A stretch of 64,000 nt of DNA, taken from Littorina saxatilis. Lineage: Eukaryota > Mollusca > Gastropoda > Littorinimorpha > Littorinidae. The first letter of the stretch is position 1. The number at the start of each line of letters is the position of its first letter. The notes under the pieces are model-generated. The model was not told where the DNA came from, did not search any database, and saw only the letters and a list, made by a program, of their open reading frames with translations. Location: assembly GCF_037325665.1 (NCBI RefSeq), contig NC_090261.1:63296262-63360261 (forward strand), given 5' to 3'. This document shows, piece after piece, positions 60,353-64,000 of this stretch. The position numbers and the translations under genes are program-made.

Positions 60353-63289
60353 GTGAGTATTTTATACATGTATGCACTGTAGCATGGAAGCGTTGTACAT
60401 TGATGTGCGGGTTTGATAAGCTTTTGGCTCTTTTTCTGTCCGTTTCGTCCACTCTGTCAGTGTCATTATTTAGTGGAAAATGCAGAAAATGAATGGGCGA
60501 AACACACCACAGTCACATGAGCGCATCAAGAGAACTCGTATGAAGGCAGCAGGCGTGTTGCTCACTTGCTGTGTCGGTAAATTTACCACTACCAGCTGCT
60601 CCTTGCCGTCATATATATATACGTAGCCGACCGATTGCGGCCCTTAATTTCATGTTACTTGTAAGACTTAGACCGAGGCGCTGTTGGATTTATTCAACAT
60701 TTCCTTCAGCTTCCCAAAGGCCTCCTCACATGGGGCAAGGATTCATCGTTGCACGAGATAACCTTAACTTATTTTTAATAAGACAGGAAGGGTACAGTAC
60801 TACTACAAAGGGTTGGTTGGTAGTTGGTTTTAAACGTCCCTTCCACGGATGTGGCACCGATGCAAGTTCGTTTTCTTCCTCAGTTGACACGGCCGGTACT
60901 ACTTGTCTCCAAAAACCTCCGATAAGCCCTGAAAACATCCTCAGAAATTAAGGAAAATTTGTCCTTAGATCGTGTTTTGTTGACATGTTTGAATTTTCTA
61001 CAACTTTCACCGTCCATGGCTTTGTGTTTGTGTGAGGATTTACGAAGGAGCGGAAGTAATTGAAGGAAGTAAAATCTAATGCATGAAAACACTGAAAACA
61101 GACAATGTGAGCGTCATTGCTGTTTCCATTTATGATTTGAACATGGTTTTCGACAGAATAAAAAGAGAATCTTTTGTTTTATCACTGATGAATATCTATT
61201 TGCATGCACGCGCATTTATGTTTCCATGTGTGTATGACATCAATACTTGTGCTTTAGAGTAACAAGAGTTACCTCCCTTGCATTGAAATTGATGCATCGA
61301 TTTTGTTGAAATCCGGCTCTAAACACAAAAATAAGGGTGCATGTAGCATGAAGCAGGCATAACTTCTCACGGACATGTCAAAAACTTAACTTTGAAGATA
61401 GATTTAGTTAAAGTAGATTGGTTTTTGTAGGTTTTAAGTAGCACCAGAAACGACAGTCTTTGTGTTTAAAACTAAATTATTTACAAATCACATAAATAAA
61501 GTCTATCTCTGTCAAATGAAGGCTCTAAAAGGCTAACATCTGTTACCTCAAAACTTGTTTACTACAAAGGGGGAACCGACGGTTCTGGCAGAACTGTAGT
61601 GACTAAGGGGGATATTTTGAATGAAGACAACTTTACAAGCACTAAGGCAACAGCTGTATATGGTGAAAAATATCAAACTTCAGTCATTGTATTTTTGTGT
61701 TACTTCAACTTGCTTACGTATGTAGTGCCTGAAGTACGCATTGCCTGAATGTTTGTTCTTTCCATAGCTTTTTACAGTAAGTGATGTTTGTACTTTCCAT
61801 AGCTTTTTACAGTAAGTGATGTTTGTTCTTTCCATAGCTTTTTACAGTAAGTGATGTTTGTACTTTCCATAGCTTTTTACAGTAAGTGATGTTTACAGGT
61901 GCCACTCTGCTCACACAGGTACATGTGCACTGTTCTTTCCTGATACAGAGAACAATAGTCAGTTCCACCTGGATTAAAATCATGTTTTGGTCCAAATGCC
62001 TTGACTAAGACATCTTGAACAAGATAATAATGAAGATGTACTCACCGGAAAAACAAACAATAAAAATACGACTAAGGACCGGTTTTGACGTATGTCTTCG
62101 TCAGCTAAAATACTAAAAATTGAGAGAGATTCTTCTTCTTGTCGTTGGCCAATGCATTGAGAGAGATTCTTCTTCTTGTCGTTGGCCAATGCATTGAGAG
62201 AGATTCTTCTTGTCGTTGGCCAATGCATTGAGAGAGATTCTTCTTGTCGTTGGCCAATGCATTGAGAGAGATTCTTCTTGTCGTTGGCCAATGCATTGAG
62301 AGAGATTCTTCTTCTTGTTGTTGGCCAATGCATTGAGAGAGATTCTTCTTCTTGTCGTTGGCCAATGCATTGAGAGAGATTCTTCTTGTCGTTGGCCAAT
62401 GCATTGAGAGAGATTCTTCTTCTTGTCGTTGGCCAATGCATTGAGAGAGATTCTTCTTCTTGTCGTTGACCAATGCATTGAGAGAGATTCTTCTTCTTGT
62501 CGTTGGCCAATGCATTGAGAGAGATTCTTCTTCTTGTCGTTGGCCAATGCATTGAGAGAGATTCTTCTTCTTGTCGTTGACCAATGCATTGAGAGAGATA
62601 AAAGAAAGAAGAAAATGAGTAAAGAAGCAGGCAGCTGATGATTGTGAAAAGGCTGATGGTGAGGTGCTTGGTGTTGCAGGCAGCTGTCCATGTCGGAGAA
62701 CCTCACCAAGCTGGCGCACAAGATCGACTTCTTCAAGGACGAGTCGGACGGCAAGGGCAAGCCGGCGTCGGAGGGGGAGAAAGAGGTGGCGGAGGACAAA
62801 CAGCTTGCCCCCTTCATGCCGTCGCTGTGGCCGTGGGACACCGTCAGGAACCACCTCAAGTCAGTCTCATCTTCTTGCTGATGTTGTTGTTGTTGTCAGT
62901 GATTCTGTTTTGTTGCAAGCAATTGTGTCAAGTTGATGTTCTCCTGTTGCTGCGATTTTGAGAGGAGCTATTGGATGTTTCTTTCTGTGGTGGTGATTGT
63001 GTGACATGGATGTCACAGGATGCTCCATACACCTATCTGTTGTGTGTGTGTACAGGTGTAAATAGGTATGTTGTGTGTGTACCCATGTGTTATGTGTGTG
63101 TCAGTGTCACTGTGTGTGTTCAGGTGGGCTGTGTGTGTTGTGTGTGTGTACAGGTGTGGTCTGACGGAGATGAGCGTGTTGCTAGACGTGTTGAACCTGG
63201 TGAAGGAGAAACAATACCTGGTGGCTGACCCAGCGTCTCAGGACACTCCCGACACCCGCCCCGCTGTGCAGCTCCTGGCCAAGAAAAAG
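60261..63289 (+). CDS. MED17: Mediator complex subunit 17, first three exons (3' end off window)
   Basis: Head-module subunit of Mediator, which links transcription factors to RNA polymerase II in the nucleus. Exons: 60261-60352, 62680-62859 and 63154-63289, with agreeing phases, giving about 136 residues from ATG at 60261. VKVSVEALQEHQIQEVTLDG corresponds to human [36 protein letters not shown] to LSMSQNLARLAQRIDF; FMPSLWPWDTVRNHLK to FQPSLWPWDSVRNNLR; LTEMSVLLDVLNLVKEK to LTEMCVLYDVLSIVRDK; and LLAKKK to LISKKK. The donor gtaagtcc after KKK shows the gene continues to the right. It is divergent to PCNX4. Confidence 0.95.
60353..61744. other. MED17 intron 1, unique sequence
   Basis: AT-rich intron with no mobile element or tandem repeat recognised. 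Confidence 0.45.
61745..61892. repeat. Minisatellite, ~35-bp unit
   Basis: Four copies of ctttccatagctttttacag then taagtgatgtttg, in MED17 intron 1. Confidence 0.9.
62108..62600. repeat. Minisatellite, 34/37-bp unit
   Basis: About 13 copies with core ttgagagagattcttcttct and tgtcgttggccaatgca; the 34-bp class lacks one ttc. In MED17 intron 1, 80 bp before exon 2. Confidence 0.92.
62680..62859 (+). CDS. MED17: MED17 exon 2
   Basis: Encodes [20 protein letters not shown], an acidic low-complexity stretch, and APFMPSLWPWDTVRNHL. Acceptor ggtgttgcag, donor gtcagt. A ~37-bp array lies 80 bp upstream. Confidence 0.95.
63154..63289 (+). CDS. MED17: MED17 exon 3
   Basis: Encodes CGLTEMSVLLDVLNLVKEKQ, YLVADPASQDTPDTRPAVQL and LAKKK. 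The acceptor tgtgtgtacag ends a TG-rich tract; donor gtaagt. Confidence 0.93.
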
Positions 63290-63597
63290 GTAAGTCCTTC
63301 AGTTGTCCCCCATCCACCTGACAGGTTAGGATGATCAAGGTCATTGTTTCTGTGGTCCATTTCCCACAGAACCACAGAAGAGTTAAGAAGCATATTATGA
63401 GGGTTACATTTTCCTGTGGCCTCAGAATAACTGTCCTTTCTGAACACACACTTACACACAAGAAGAGAGTGCCCTCAGTGGCCAGTGCATGGTCCTTTGT
63501 GCGGGTTGTTGGCAGACGCAAGTTAACACTGTGCCGTCGGCATTGGTCGTGTGCCACACCAGGGCGCTCCTGTTCAACTGAAAGCTAAAGTTATTGT

Positions 63598-63825
63598 CAA
63601 GGGTATTGCAGTGGTATTATCTAGGGTATTGCAGTGGTTTTGTCCAGGGTGTTGCAGTGGTATTGTCTAGGGTATTGCAGTGGTATTGTCCAGGGTGTTG
63701 CAGTGGTATTGTCTAGGGTATTGCAGTGGTATTGTCTTGGGTATTGCAGTGGTATTGTCTTGGGTATTGCAGTGGTATTGTCTAGGGTATTGCAGTGGTA
63801 TTGTCTAGGGTATTGCAGTGGTCCC
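63598..63825. repeat. Minisatellite, ~23-bp unit
   Basis: About ten copies of gtctagggtattgcagtggt plus att. Confidence 0.9.
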
Positions 63826-64000
63826 GGTTTGAAGTGCACACCCCATTCACTTCCCTTCACTTCACTTCTCTGCTTGTTCCATTCCAGTGTGTCATGCAGA
63901 TTGTAGAATGGTGGACTTATTAGCACATTTAATTTTCTGTTGTGATCCTTGTGGCTGTCTGATACTGTGATAGTGTTACAAGACTCACAATGATTTTATT

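Noticed and set aside
62105-62859. Minus-strand ORFs of 190-249 codons
   Set aside because: Translation of the 34/37-bp array plus antisense of MED17 exon 2.

Overview
This is eukaryotic, intron-rich DNA, most likely from a mollusc and probably a gastropod. The evidence is animal gene content with GT-AG introns and tRNA-derived SINEs of types I associate with marine molluscs. There are no operons, ribosome-binding sites or other prokaryotic features. The species call is inference only.

Three host genes can be built exon by exon, and all reading phases agree. (1) Plus strand, 1400-18555: the 3' eleven exons (390 full codons) of a polypeptide N-acetylgalactosaminyltransferase closest to GALNT2. 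They cover most of the catalytic domain and the whole ricin-type lectin domain; the N-terminal exons lie off the left edge. (2) Minus strand, 59320 down to 39737: a complete ten-exon pecanex-like 4 gene (PCNX4), predicted 1319 residues. (3) Plus strand, from 60261: the first three exons (about 136 residues) of Mediator head subunit MED17, running off the right edge. PCNX4 and MED17 are head to head, with about 0.94 kb between their start codons, and may share a promoter region. GALNT2 and PCNX4 converge on a 21 kb region (18556-39736) with no recognised gene.

The rest is mostly tandem repeat. Adding up my interval calls gives about 28 kb of minisatellite, over 40 percent of the window, in more than 40 unrelated families. 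The largest are a 37-bp array of about 102 copies (31874-35650), a 27/33-bp array of 3.2 kb (48184-51382), a 100-bp array of about 23 copies (20120-22393) and a 1.76 kb array in a GALNT2 intron.

The most unusual pattern is that several arrays are built from copies of the neighbouring exon edge with its splice site. Examples are about 31 copies of the PCNX4 exon 4 acceptor, three extra copies of the exon 3 end with donor, nine copies of the exon 8 end, an array of the GALNT2 exon 8 acceptor, and eight extra copies of the end of the GALNT2 coding sequence including its stop. (GALNT2 exons are numbered as seen in the window.) The PCNX4 intron at 52334-54236 consists almost entirely of donor-side copies at one end and acceptor-side copies at the other.

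Mobile elements include a 5'-truncated LINE (2754-5922) with a 27-bp target duplication, carrying a nested tRNA-SINE with its own 17-bp duplication. There is also a TTAA-flanked piggyBac-like element inserted inside a minisatellite, a TA-flanked pogo/mariner-type element, a foldback MITE and several further SINEs. A short ORF resembling the RAG1 N-terminal zinc-binding region sits in the largest PCNX4 intron.
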